23,257 nucleotides of DNA, from IMG/VR virus record IMGVR_UViG_3300030102_002336, positions 373-23,629 of that record. One strand, 5' to 3'. Under the pieces are notes generated by a model that did no database searches, had not been told where the DNA came from, and was given only the letters and a program-made list of their open reading frames with translations. Positions within the stretch are counted from its first letter, which is position 1. Each line of letters starts with the position of its first letter. The DNA is from a virus. The translations under genes and the position numbers were made by a program. This document shows positions 7,206-15,969 of the stretch, piece after piece.

Positions 7206-8860
7206 TAAACTGCCCTCTGGCCTTGATTTAAAAACTGACCAAAAGCACCGAAAGCGCCAAGTCCTGTTGCTAGGCCTGCTTGTAAAGGACTAGGTGCTGG
7301 CGTGAAGTCTGTAGTTGTCTGGAACTGTCCAGCTGGTGCCATGCCAACAAACGGCATTAATGATTGATATTGAGCTAATGGTGCTTGTTGAGCCTGTAAT
7401 TGATTGCGTCTTTGTGCATCAAGTCTTTGTTGTTCTAATGCTTGCTGTTGTAAACCAAACCCAGATAATTGTTGTACGTCGGCGGCTCTAGCGGCCTGTG
7501 CTTGACTACCGAGTCCAGATAAATTACCTGCCAGGCCAAACTGTGATTGTTGTCTTTGTTGACCGATTTGTGATTCTAAATTACCAAGTCCACTTAAGGC
7601 CCCTGCTAATTGCTGTTGTCCTGCCATTCTGGATCCTGCTAAATTAGCCAAACTACCTGCGGCTGTTCTTGCGGCTTGTTGCTGTCTAGCAAACTCTCCT
7701 AAACCTAGTCTCTGAGCCTCAGAGAACCCACCAGATCGTATTCCGCTGATAACCTCACCTAAACCTCTTCCTAACGCCTCACGACGTTCTGCGGCTCCTA
7801 ATCGTGCTCTGGATCCAAAAGCAGACTCGCCTCCTCTAGCAATATCCTGGGCCCTTGCAAGAATATCTTGTTTATCGCCCTGTTCCATTATGTCGCTTAT
7901 GGTTTGTTGAACCACTTGTTGTTCAAAAGGATTGTAAAATTGTCCTGTCATACTAGGATCATAAGCGCCAAGTGTTCCTCTTATAAGTCCTTCGGACTCA
8001 CCGATACCAGATAAAAGACTACCAAGTCCAGCTGTAGTTGCGCCCAGACCTGCTTGGCCAAATCTCCTGGCCCTTTCTAAGCCGGTGTCTAACGCGCCAA
8101 CTCCTGTTCTAAATGCTTGTTCTGCGTCACCAATAAACCTATCTTGTATGCCGATGCCTTCTCTGGCTAATTCTGCCGCTCTAAGTTGATCTGGAGTTAA
8201 TCCTGCTACTTGTTCTTCAATAACGACAGGTTTACCCTCATCGTCAAAAAATACCTTCTCTGCGGCTCTCATGGCCCCTGGTATAAATCCGCCTTTACCG
8301 TCTAAACCAAATAATAGTTGTTTAGTTAATGGATCTAATCCAGTTTCTACTCTTCTTATGCCAGCCGCAAAAGGAGCGTCACCGCCTATTTGTCTAATGG
8401 GTTGTGGTGCTGGTGACGGTGCAGGTGCAGTAGTTTGCACTGGTGCGGGTGGTTGTGGCGTTCCTAAAGATATAGGATTTATTGGCACGGGTCTCTCTAA
8501 AGAATCTGGCCCTTTATTTTCTATATTTAAAACACCTGGCGGAGTTACACCTGCCGAGCCAATAATTCCTCCACCTGGTAGACGTATTTCTGTTGGTCTT
8601 ATCCCCGGACCAAAGCCAAAGTCTTGTGGTGGTATAGGAACAACATCTTCTCTTCGTAAAATTGGTCTTTTTTGTGGACGTGGACGCAATCTATCTATAC
8701 TAATTTGCGGTATACCCCTTCTAATGTTACCTGGAGCACGAATTGGTACTCTTGGTATGTTTACAGGAGGTTTTGGCAAATTAGCAAAATCTAAATTAAT
8801 ACGCGGTATTTGACTTATACCTCGCAACATATCTCTTGGTAATCTGAATCTTGGTTCCAT
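7205..8860 (-). CDS. Pro- then Gln/Ala-rich virion protein
   Basis: A 551-residue protein with three compositional parts. The N-terminus (about 1-150) is rich in Pro, Arg and Ile. The middle (about 200-390) contains the segment QFYNPFEQQVVQQTI and a GGESAFGSRARL-AAERREALG-GLGE stretch that I associate with internal virion proteins of marine podovirus-like phages. The tail (about 390-500) is rich in Gln, Ala, Leu and Gly, with many QQ runs and a coiled-coil character. A hydrophobic Gly/Ala/Phe segment (LATGLGAFGAFGQFL) lies near the C-terminus. No catalytic motif. Likely a structural or ejected protein. The low-complexity composition gives long antisense open frames that I do not consider genes. 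Confidence 0.6.
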   Translation of the reverse strand: MEPRFRLPRDMLRGISQIPRINLDFANLPKPPVNIPRVPIRAPGNIRRGIPQISIDRLRPRPQKRPILRREDVVPIPPQDFGFGPGIRPTEIRLPGGGIIGSAGVTPPGVLNIENKGPDSLERPVPINPISLGTPQPPAPVQTTAPAPSPAPQPIRQIGGDAPFAAGIRRVETGLDPLTKQLLFGLDGKGGFIPGAMRAAEKVFFDDEGKPVVIEEQVAGLTPDQLRAAELAREGIGIQDRFIGDAEQAFRTGVGALDTGLERARRFGQAGLGATTAGLGSLLSGIGESEGLIRGTLGAYDPSMTGQFYNPFEQQVVQQTISDIMEQGDKQDILARAQDIARGGESAFGSRARLGAAERREALGRGLGEVISGIRSGGFSEAQRLGLGEFARQQQAARTAAGSLANLAGSRMAGQQQLAGALSGLGNLESQIGQQRQQSQFGLAGNLSGLGSQAQAARAADVQQLSGFGLQQQALEQQRLDAQRRNQLQAQQAPLAQYQSLMPFVGMAPAGQFQTTTDFTPAPSPLQAGLATGLGAFGAFGQFLNQGQRAV

Positions 8861-8861
8861 A

Positions 8862-10622
8862 TTATGCCGACGGACGTGCTTGACCGCTAAAAGCCTCCAT
8901 TAGTTGATACATGAGAGCAGTACCAGATTCACGATCCGGACTACCGTTTGGTGTAAGAGTTAATATTCCGCCTTGGTTTTGCATGTCAAAACTACCTGCG
9001 CCTCGAACAGCTCGGCCCGTCATAACAAACTCGCCGTCACTTAACATGGCTGGTATGTCGTCACTTGTCTCTGTTCCAGGACCGTCAATACGGCCATTCA
9101 TCCTTTCAAAATCTTCTGCGGCTACATTACCGCCTTCGGCATAAGCCATTGGCATGACCATACCGCCGCCATACATGCCTCTTGGTTTGCCACCAGATAA
9201 CTCTGGTAAGGTGCCTTCTGGCAATAAACCAAACTCAACAGGATTTGGTGGTTGTTGTCCCATCCTTCTAGCTATCTCGGCCTCTATGTTGTATCTGCCT
9301 GTGGCATCCATAGTCGTAAGTGGAGTTAAGGGCACGCCTTTTTGATCTTTGGCCTCATCAAAAGCTAACTTGCCAAGTCCTGCGGCTAAAGCTCCAATAC
9401 CACCAATTTTAGCTAAATTACCTAGACCGCCTAACCCGCCACCAGATCCGCTACCACCCATAAATTGACCTTTTAATATATCTTCTCCAGCTTTTATAAA
9501 GTCGGGAGTTCGGCCTGCGCCTCCAGTAAGTGCTCTACCTAAATTAAAATTACCCCCACCACCAGTCATAGGTATTGACGAGGGATCAGAGATATACTTT
9601 CTATATGTAGCAGGATCTACAGAGTTTCCTGCCGCATCTACAAAATTACCAGTGTTCGGATCAAGCTGTGAAGATTTTAAATCGAAAGCTGGTGTTTGTT
9701 GACCGCCACCCACCAATCCACTTAATGGACCGTCTCCAAGCAATCCTTGTAAACTTCCCAAACCTTTTCCTATACTGCCAAAACCACCAGCGGTGCCTTT
9801 GGCAATTTGTGATATGCCAGGTATTCCCGCAGACGCTAATTTACCAGAAATAAATGATCCCGCTTGACCTAGAGCACCACCAATGCCAGGTATTTTAGTG
9901 GCTAATCCACCGATGCCACCAAGAACACCACCCAACGCTGTTCCAACGCCTGGAACTAACATGGCTACTGGCGCTACTTTTGCAACAACTTTTTTAAGTT
10001 TTTTACCTATTTTTTTAAAAAAACCAAACTGCTCTAAGCCTGTGTTTGGGTTTAGACTAGCTATGCCGACACCGACTACAGCCTGCTCTGGGTTGATACC
10101 CATTTGATTAAACTTTTTTTCTAATAAAGATTCTACTTCTGGATCTTCTACAATTTCTGGAGGTATTACTACTTCACCTGGTCTAACATGGGCCAAAGCG
10201 GTATCTTCACCACCACCCAGCTTTGCAAGTTCTTGAGCTACTGAACCCATGGGTGCCATTGCCTGGGCCTGTAATTTTTCTATCATGGCCATCAAACCCT
10301 CTCTTTCTTCGGGATCTGTTGACATTTGAGCCTGCTCCAATAATGCCATTTCTGCATTAGCCATTTCTGCATTAGCAGTGTCAGCTGTGATACCTAACCT
10401 ATCTCGCAAACCTTGCATTGCTTGTGGATTAGGTTGATTGTCAAAACCAAAACTATAGTCTTTTCCGTCAATTTCAACGTCATATTGTCTTTGCATAGCG
10501 CCGCTCAGTGCTGGACCCATTCTCATAGCACCTGTTGCCATCATACCTGCGGTTCCAGACATTGGAGCCATGGTTGATGCCATTTGTGTTGTTTTGAGTA
10601 AATTATCTGCGTTTGGTTTCAT
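8862..10622 (-). CDS. Gly-rich virion protein with cationic/hydrophobic segment
   Basis: A 586-residue protein, Met/Ala/Gly-rich. Residues 201-216 form a cationic amphipathic stretch (FFKKIGKKLKKVVAKV). A long Gly-rich hydrophobic region follows (about 217-305, repeated GxxxG and GGxxG), a pattern typical of membrane-active peptides. Two similar short motifs bracket this core: VRPGEVVIPPEI (147-158) and, near the C-terminus, IPAMLSDGEFVMTGRAVRGAG; the second, preceded by GPGTETSD, is common in phage tail-region proteins. A 12-bp-scale direct repeat encodes ANAEMANAEMA (83-93). An AGGA five bases before the ATG supports the start. Possible membrane-penetrating ejection protein; function inferred from composition and position only. 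Confidence 0.6.
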   Translation of the reverse strand: MKPNADNLLKTTQMASTMAPMSGTAGMMATGAMRMGPALSGAMQRQYDVEIDGKDYSFGFDNQPNPQAMQGLRDRLGITADTANAEMANAEMALLEQAQMSTDPEEREGLMAMIEKLQAQAMAPMGSVAQELAKLGGGEDTALAHVRPGEVVIPPEIVEDPEVESLLEKKFNQMGINPEQAVVGVGIASLNPNTGLEQFGFFKKIGKKLKKVVAKVAPVAMLVPGVGTALGGVLGGIGGLATKIPGIGGALGQAGSFISGKLASAGIPGISQIAKGTAGGFGSIGKGLGSLQGLLGDGPLSGLVGGGQQTPAFDLKSSQLDPNTGNFVDAAGNSVDPATYRKYISDPSSIPMTGGGGNFNLGRALTGGAGRTPDFIKAGEDILKGQFMGGSGSGGGLGGLGNLAKIGGIGALAAGLGKLAFDEAKDQKGVPLTPLTTMDATGRYNIEAEIARRMGQQPPNPVEFGLLPEGTLPELSGGKPRGMYGGGMVMPMAYAEGGNVAAEDFERMNGRIDGPGTETSDDIPAMLSDGEFVMTGRAVRGAGSFDMQNQGGILTLTPNGSPDRESGTALMYQLMEAFSGQARPSA

Positions 10623-10624
10623 AT

Positions 10625-10936
10625 CTATCCTATCGTTACTGTTACAGCTCCTATACTCGCTGTTGCAGACAAACCAGTTAAGTATGTCTGGTGTTCGTAG
10701 AGATTCCTAAACTCAGTGCCATCAAAGCCTTGATGAACCTCTGTCGTACTGTTAAATATAATAGAGCCTGTTGCGAATTGCAATTCGCTAAGCTCTGTAT
10801 TTGTGTAGCTACGGACAACATCTGGATCCTCTGCTCCTAAGTTTAACTCTAATATTCTAACAAGCCTGTTGAATGTATCAACGGAAACATCTGTTCCTTG
10901 AGCTTGTGGAAGTCGAGTGGGTAGTAATTTACCCAT
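10625..10936 (-). CDS. small virion-type protein
   Basis: A 103-residue protein with no assigned family. It lies between the gp10-like gene, whose stop it overlaps (TAATG), and the Gly-rich virion gene. The N-terminal part (VDTFNRLVRILELNLGAE) is helical, the remainder beta-rich. It ends in the hydrophobic strand SIGAVTVTIG, very like the end of the 104-residue protein at 14958-15272 (GVGSVTVSIT). A structural role in the tail or neck is likely from its position. Confidence 0.6.
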   Translation of the reverse strand: MGKLLPTRLPQAQGTDVSVDTFNRLVRILELNLGAEDPDVVRSYTNTELSELQFATGSIIFNSTTEVHQGFDGTEFRNLYEHQTYLTGLSATASIGAVTVTIG

Positions 10937-12828
10937 TACCTACGTCCAGATTGTTGTATATCTATACGGGTATTACCCAATCTCCATTTAAAATCTTTTC
11001 TATCTTGCTCAGTGTTATCGTCATCTGACTCAAACCGTAATACAAACTGCCTGGTTCTAGTTCTCAAGCTAGAAAATGTAGAAGTATTCTTAATTTGTGT
11101 TGTTGAATCAGTGGTAAGAGATTGATTATTAAAATCTCTTCTTTTTACTACGATGTTCAATGCCGCATCTGGATTTGTTCCTAAATCATTTTGAAACAAT
11201 ATATCTGGTATGATTTTTTTCAAAAACACAAAATTATCACCATCGGTCACATCTATGTCCGCTGATTCAATAAAAACATTGTCCATGGAGCTAAGATCAT
11301 CATTGGAACCAGTTTCGTGTTGATAAATTACTTTTGATGAAGAGGTTTCACCAGCTACTAATGGTTTTTCATTTATGCCTGGGTTTAACCAAGAGTATCT
11401 TTTTAACGAACCTATGCTCCAAGAATCTTCCTCATAATTATAAATTACATATCTTGATATTTCGTCGGTGTCATCTGTTTTTGATGGATAAAAAAACCAT
11501 ATTTCAGAAAACTCTTCATTTAAGCCAGCAAAACATTTAAAAGATTGATCTATGTCTAAATCAGAAAAAACAAAATCTTGCACGCTACAATTTAATTTTT
11601 TGATTGATCCATTGTAAAAATAAAAAGCATTTTTAGACATGTAAAAAACGCCATTCGGTGCGTTTACTACAGCTTTTGGCCCAATCAAACCAGCACCTTC
11701 GTTTATAAGATTTAATGCAAAAGTCAATGGCGGCCCTATAAATTGCATGCTATATAAAGATGTATCTGTCCAAATCAAAACCTCTTGCCTAGATTTTATG
11801 CCCGCAATGATTGATGAGCCGCTTGATAATCTCAAAGAACCAGCAGTATTTGTGCTCAACGGCTCAAACTCTAATTCATTTTCTTGATCTGAAAAAGCAA
11901 CAAGCATGGGATCTATTGCGCCTGTTCTCGAACCACTGCTAAGAGGGTCAGCACCTAGAACGATTAAATGTCTGTCTGTTTCTGAGGTTATAACTTGTAA
12001 GGCTTTTGTTGGCACCTTGTTAGCTCCGCTTATACTAGATAATTCTACTGCTCTGGTCGACAGTCCATTGCTTTCATCCCATTTGAATATTCCGCCATTT
12101 CTAGGATTAATTATTAGATCTTCACCAAAATTATCATGTGTCCAAAGCCTTAGATTATTAGTATCGCTCAAAGCTGTGGCCGCTCCCCAGGTACCAGCAC
12201 CCCATGTTCCTACTCCCCAACCGGTGCTTGGTACAAAAACATCTAGGCCAGAGTTTATTTGGTAAACCGCATCTGTTGCAGAGCCACCATTACCACTATC
12301 GCTAGAATTAGCCGTCACTGTCGCTCCACTGGTATCTTTAGCAGTAATTTCGTATGTATTATCTCCTGTAACTAAATCTATTTGATATTCTTGGTTTAAA
12401 ACATCTGCTACTACATTTCCGCCTAAACTTACAGCACTTGAAAAAGTAACAAAATCACCGTTTACCGCTCCGTGTCCTGTTTCTGTCACAGTTATAGTAG
12501 AGGAGCCATTAGTGGCCCCGAAAGTTGTTGAGTTAGTTGAGGATCTTCTTATTGGAGTTACATCATTGTAAACGTTACCATTTTCTACATAGTATTTGTT
12601 GGTAGTGCCAACTCCTAGATATTGACTGCCGTCTAAAGCTATCCAAGCATGTAAAGCTCTGGGCGAGCCAATAAGAGTAGAATCTATATATTTTTCCCAG
12701 CCACCAATTTTTTCAACACGACCTTTTCTAAAACGTATGAAGTTGCCATCGACCCAACCCCCTTCATTAGAATAGTCGGTTTCTTCTTTATTGATCCCTG
12801 GTCTAAAATTAACTTTTGTAAGCGGCAT
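10936..12828 (-). CDS. P22 gp10-like tail hub / DNA-stabilisation protein
   Basis: A 630-residue protein similar to the P22 gp10 group, which closes the portal channel after DNA packaging and joins the tail. The N-terminus (PLTKVNFRPGINKEETDYSN, then GGWVDGNFIRFRKGRVEKIGGW) is the hallmark. Later segments such as RLWTHDNFGEDLIINPRNGGIF, FSDQENELEF, QEVLIWTDTSLYSMQFIG and NAPNGVFYMSKNAFYFYNG form the repeating beta-blade pattern of these proteins. It is longer than P22 gp10 (about 470 residues). An apparent insertion around residues 100-195 (GSSTITVTETGHGAVNGDFV...) reads as a separate beta domain. The ATG lacks a strong SD; the next upstream gene ends 30 bases away. Confidence 0.75.
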   Translation of the reverse strand: MPLTKVNFRPGINKEETDYSNEGGWVDGNFIRFRKGRVEKIGGWEKYIDSTLIGSPRALHAWIALDGSQYLGVGTTNKYYVENGNVYNDVTPIRRSSTNSTTFGATNGSSTITVTETGHGAVNGDFVTFSSAVSLGGNVVADVLNQEYQIDLVTGDNTYEITAKDTSGATVTANSSDSGNGGSATDAVYQINSGLDVFVPSTGWGVGTWGAGTWGAATALSDTNNLRLWTHDNFGEDLIINPRNGGIFKWDESNGLSTRAVELSSISGANKVPTKALQVITSETDRHLIVLGADPLSSGSRTGAIDPMLVAFSDQENELEFEPLSTNTAGSLRLSSGSSIIAGIKSRQEVLIWTDTSLYSMQFIGPPLTFALNLINEGAGLIGPKAVVNAPNGVFYMSKNAFYFYNGSIKKLNCSVQDFVFSDLDIDQSFKCFAGLNEEFSEIWFFYPSKTDDTDEISRYVIYNYEEDSWSIGSLKRYSWLNPGINEKPLVAGETSSSKVIYQHETGSNDDLSSMDNVFIESADIDVTDGDNFVFLKKIIPDILFQNDLGTNPDAALNIVVKRRDFNNQSLTTDSTTQIKNTSTFSSLRTRTRQFVLRFESDDDNTEQDRKDFKWRLGNTRIDIQQSGRR

Positions 12829-12857
12829 ATCTAAATTCTACCATTTTAAAAATAGAA

Positions 12858-13286
12858 TTAAGCCAATCTTATAATCGCACCTGTAGCTGTAGCGCTTGGG
12901 AATACAATTGTAAAATCACCAGCTGTGCTTGTTTTGTCACCACCAAAATCAATTGCACAGACGGCTTTATCACTATTAGTGTCGTTATATATCAAACACC
13001 CTCTTGCTGTAACGGTTGCATTACTAAAAGTTAAATCTGCAAAATCAACGATAGCCGTTGTTCCAGATGTGTTTGGCGTAACATTAGTCAACGCCGAACC
13101 GCCAGAAGTGTAATTAGTACCACTGGCTTGACCTGTAGTTGTAAAAGCAGTAGTTCCAGCTCCTAAAGTTGCCGAAGATGTATATAACGCTAATTTAAAA
13201 GAATTACCGCTACTGTTAGTGAAGTTATGTGTTCCAACCAAAAGTTCTTGTTTGAAACTTGTGCATATTGCCGATGTAATAGCCAT
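12858..13286 (-). CDS. beta-rich virion-type protein
   Basis: A 142-residue Thr/Ser/Gly/Ala-rich protein predicted to be all-beta. Segments FKLALYTSSATL, TNYTSGGSALTNV, VDFADLTFSNATVTARGCLIYND and CAIDFGGDKTSTAGDFTIVFP are of a type that recurs in uncultured marine phages beside gp10-like genes. No catalytic motif. It starts at an ATG preceded by AAGGAG, which lies within the last codons (KEL) of the upstream gene. Probably a tail or fibre-associated structural protein; exact role unknown. Confidence 0.65.
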   Translation of the reverse strand: MAITSAICTSFKQELLVGTHNFTNSSGNSFKLALYTSSATLGAGTTAFTTTGQASGTNYTSGGSALTNVTPNTSGTTAIVDFADLTFSNATVTARGCLIYNDTNSDKAVCAIDFGGDKTSTAGDFTIVFPSATATGAIIRLA

Positions 13287-13574
13287 TTAAAGCTCCTTAA
13301 TAATATCGGCCATGTCACTGTGGCCTTGTTTTTTTAACAAATTTACATAAGTCGTATTTTTTGACTTAATTGCATTTTTAATACTATGTAAGATTACAGT
13401 ATAAACTTGTTTTTGAAAAGCGTGGGCCTGTTGTTTTATGTGCTCTGGTGCCTCGTTAGAATAATCGCAAATTTTCTTAGTTGCTTGTGCGGCCCAAAAT
13501 TCTGGAGAATGACCTTCGTTCTCTGTTGAGTGCACAGAAATAGAGCCTAATTGAAATTCACTATCTACACTCAT
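13287..13574 (-). CDS. conserved small phage protein, unknown function
   Basis: A 95-residue protein with the marks of a small family I recognise from marine phages but cannot name: a GSISVHSTENEGHSPEFWAAQA start, a helical middle (IKQQAHAFQKQVYTVILHSI) and a GHSDMADII end. It overlaps the preceding Rossmann-fold gene by four bases, and its final Lys-Glu-Leu codons carry the AAGGAG ribosome site of the next gene. Function unknown. Confidence 0.65.
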   Translation of the reverse strand: MSVDSEFQLGSISVHSTENEGHSPEFWAAQATKKICDYSNEAPEHIKQQAHAFQKQVYTVILHSIKNAIKSKNTTYVNLLKKQGHSDMADIIKEL

Positions 13575-14314
13575 CCTTTATATGGTTCCGGTGGTGCAAC
13601 ATCTTCATTTATTTTCAAACCAATTTTTTCAAGTTTTTCGTTAATTTCATCGTAAGGACCTATTATAAATTTACCATCATGTGGTATTGCAACCAATGGT
13701 TTTTCTAATCTATGAAAACCATAAAGTTTTTCGGTAGCAGGTACATTTGAGTCTAGGACTGTAGACCTGCCGCTCATGCCAACAAGAATATCATTTTCCA
13801 TACATTTGCTGATCCAAAACTCTACACAAGCGCGACCAGCCTCGGCAAAGTGCATATTTTCTTTATATGAAAAATCAATGCCAAACAGATCTATTCTTCC
13901 AACCTGGTTCCACAATGCAAAAGCAACAGCGTAAGCCACTGTATTATTTAGATATGCACATTTGGTAGCATTGCATACTTCTTCTATCGGATAAAGCACT
14001 GGATTTTTTAATCGCGGATCAAGTTCACATGTGTAGATTGGTGTATTAGTTTTTGACAACAATCTTTGCATCACGTTAGTTTGTCTACCCGCATCCTCCG
14101 TGTCAAAAAACCTACTTGCAGGATCTAACATAAATATTTTATGGCAAGGATATGTAGCTCCAGCTGAGTTTATGCACCAAATTTCATCCCATGTTCTGCC
14201 ATTTTGTAAACCAATAGCAAAATCTACTTGGCTAATACCCAGGCCTACTATGGCCACTCTTTTGCCTTTTAGATTTTCGTTTGGTGTATTTTCTTTATTT
14301 TTTACTTCATCCAC
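13571..14314 (-). CDS. Rossmann-fold protein inside the tail module
   Basis: A 247-residue protein with an N-terminal nucleotide-binding-like motif after a short charged leader: strand VAIVGLGISQVDFA (about residues 20-33), a G-x-G-x3-[SQ]-x-D turn. Further strands follow: DEIWCINSAG, HKIFMLDPAS, TPIYTCELD and RIDLFGIDFSY. The pattern resembles DUF115/MAF-like or nucleotide-sugar-binding folds; the reaction is unknown. It starts with GTG (TAGTG overlap with the stop of the adaptor gene); the ATG four bases further in is in another frame. It has no SD, so translational coupling is likely. An enzyme among neck and tail genes suggests a virion-associated or modification role, but this cannot be settled here. 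Confidence 0.6.
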   Translation of the reverse strand: MDEVKNKENTPNENLKGKRVAIVGLGISQVDFAIGLQNGRTWDEIWCINSAGATYPCHKIFMLDPASRFFDTEDAGRQTNVMQRLLSKTNTPIYTCELDPRLKNPVLYPIEEVCNATKCAYLNNTVAYAVAFALWNQVGRIDLFGIDFSYKENMHFAEAGRACVEFWISKCMENDILVGMSGRSTVLDSNVPATEKLYGFHRLEKPLVAIPHDGKFIIGPYDEINEKLEKIGLKINEDVAPPEPYKG

Positions 14315-14961
14315 TAACTAACGCCAGTGCGTAAAAGATCATACCTGTATTCGTCTCTGGTACCTCTACCCTCAGACATGGTTTTGATCCGCGCGACTGC
14401 CTCCTTGAAACGCCCCTCAAACTGGGTAACGACATCAAGTGGCTCTTTTAGAAAAATCGCCGCCTCTACTAACGTGCCATACAACAAAGCGTCTGGATAA
14501 TCCGTAGACAAAAATGTTGTACCGCTGTCACTACCGCTCGTTAAAGATACTGGTTTATGTAAGTAATGCAACTCTACCGTATAGTTAGTATCGGGTACAG
14601 GTGCAACCTCAAAAGCTGTGTCATCAAATAAAGAGTAATATTTTGGCTGACCTGTTGTGGTCGTGCTTGGAGAATACTCTTTGATAAAAGATGAGTGTTT
14701 AAAATCCAAATAATCATAAGTGTTAGAACTTATAATGGCCAAACTAAATGGCGCATAAAAATCTGTGGGCGTAGCTAAAAAACGATTGCTTGATGTAAGC
14801 GTCCCTTGAACGTTTTTTCTTTGTTTTGGTAATTGAACCAGGCTAAATATTCTATCCTCTGACTCAGTAATAAAAGTATTTAGTTGAGATGTAAAAGTAG
14901 ACTCAGAGACCTGTAAGTAGTCTTGAACCGCTGTTTTTAATGTCGCTAATGTAAAACTCAT
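14314..14961 (-). CDS. neck adaptor protein (T7 gp11 / SU10-adaptor-like)
   Basis: A 215-residue protein likely to sit between portal and tail. Pattern: an N-terminal helix pair (LATLKTAVQDYLQ, FITESEDRIFSLVQLP), a middle beta region with LATPTDFYAPFSLAI and PKYYSLFDD, then strand VELHYLHKP. It closes with DYPDALLYGTLVEAAIFLKEPL and the long helix TQFEGRFKEAVARIK. This helix-beta-helix order is typical of podovirus adaptor (head-tail joining) proteins. It overlaps both neighbours by one to four bases. Assigned from pattern recognition, not alignment. Confidence 0.6.
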   Translation of the reverse strand: MSFTLATLKTAVQDYLQVSESTFTSQLNTFITESEDRIFSLVQLPKQRKNVQGTLTSSNRFLATPTDFYAPFSLAIISSNTYDYLDFKHSSFIKEYSPSTTTTGQPKYYSLFDDTAFEVAPVPDTNYTVELHYLHKPVSLTSGSDSGTTFLSTDYPDALLYGTLVEAAIFLKEPLDVVTQFEGRFKEAVARIKTMSEGRGTRDEYRYDLLRTGVS

Positions 14962-15272
14962 GTTATTGATACCGTTACAGAGCCAACACCCGATGTTATG
15001 CCAAAGGTTGTTAGTTCTTTACCTAACTTGCCATCACCTACATTAGTGTAAACAACAAAAAAATTGTTGTCATCTTTTTCCTGGGGCCTGGCATTTCTTA
15101 ACGCTTGCGGATCTTGTGGTACAGGTCTAGGCATCAACTGTGGATGTTTTGGGTCAAACTGATCTGGGCCTACAAGTAAACCGTCCCAGGTTCTTTTCAT
15201 ATCTTTTAATTTATAGCGAAATCCTGTTATGTCACAGATTCCGTAAGCAAATTTACCAGATGCAAAAGCCAT
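14958..15272 (-). CDS. small virion-type protein
   Basis: A 104-residue protein starting MAFASGKFAYGICDITGFRYKLKDMKRTWDG in segments that recur in marine phages next to adaptor genes. Residues C13, D14, G17, F18 and Y20 form a turn-like motif; a Pro-rich stretch (HPQLMPRPVPQDPQ) lies in the middle. It ends with a hydrophobic strand (GVGSVTVSIT) resembling the end of the protein at 10625-10936. It overlaps the gp4-like gene by one base (TAATG) and the adaptor gene by four. Probably a neck or tail structural protein. Confidence 0.65.
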   Translation of the reverse strand: MAFASGKFAYGICDITGFRYKLKDMKRTWDGLLVGPDQFDPKHPQLMPRPVPQDPQALRNARPQEKDDNNFFVVYTNVGDGKLGKELTTFGITSGVGSVTVSIT

Positions 15273-15967
15273 TACGCGTTGTTATAGCTACGAATATCTG
15301 GAGATATTCTATATGATGCTCTATCCTCGTCTTGCGACAAGGCTCTAGTAAACTCATCTTCATACATGCTTTTTAACATAGCAGTCCTTTCTGGTGCTCG
15401 TTTGATGGATATGTAATAAGCAAGTCCAGCAGTTAAACAAGGGTAAAACCTAAAAGGTATTTCCATAGTGTTTGTGGCTGAGTCTGAGTCATCCATTCTT
15501 GTCAATACATTCATAACAATGGTGTAAGTGCTTGATTTGTCCGGAGCTGGCCAAACTGAAATAGTAGGAGTTATTTGTTTATTTACAAAATATTGATTTG
15601 GTTTGCCTGTGGATGATTTATTAACTATATGTGAATATTCAGCTCTACTAAGCCTGGACATAGGAAGATCTGTAGTTTCTGAGCTTACGGTTTCGCGTAT
15701 GAAAACATCTAATACATCAATCGGAGCAGTGCCGTTAGTGCTATCGATGTTGTATTCTGTGGTGTCTTTTACCATAGACAATGTTTTTTGTGCTATGGTC
15801 CATTGATTTAAGCCTCTATTGGCCCATTCAGCTAACATCAAGTTTAAACTTCTATTAGCGCTTTTAAGGTCATAACCTGTACGCAACTCTAAACCACAAC
15901 GCTCAAAAGCCTCCTCTATATAGTCGGCTACTTGTAATTCAAAATTTTTACTGCCAGATAACGCCAT
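15272..15967 (-). CDS. P22 gp4-like tail accessory / head-completion protein
   Basis: A 231-residue protein of the kind that binds below the portal (P22 gp4 type). The helical N-terminal part has YIEEAFERCGLELRTGYDL and ANRSLNLMLAEWANRG-NQWTI, a common signature of these connectors. A beta middle follows (TEYNIDS, APIDVLDVFIR) with PNQYFVNKQITPTISVWPAPD. The end is helical, AERTAML-type (YYISIKRAPERTAMLKSMYED). An AAGGA six bases upstream, formed by the last codons of the preceding gene, supports the start. Confidence 0.6.
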   Translation of the reverse strand: MALSGSKNFELQVADYIEEAFERCGLELRTGYDLKSANRSLNLMLAEWANRGLNQWTIAQKTLSMVKDTTEYNIDSTNGTAPIDVLDVFIRETVSSETTDLPMSRLSRAEYSHIVNKSSTGKPNQYFVNKQITPTISVWPAPDKSSTYTIVMNVLTRMDDSDSATNTMEIPFRFYPCLTAGLAYYISIKRAPERTAMLKSMYEDEFTRALSQDEDRASYRISPDIRSYNNA

Positions 15968-15969
15968 AA

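Noticed and set aside
8271-8813. Long plus-strand open frame of 180 codons
   Set aside because: It is antisense to the Pro/Gly-rich start of the 551-residue virion gene. The Gly/Pro/Ile-rich translation is the expected shadow of that composition, and no ribosome site is seen.
11906-12265. Plus-strand open frame of 119 codons
   Set aside because: It lies wholly within the gp10-like gene on the other strand; it has no SD and no recognisable protein pattern.
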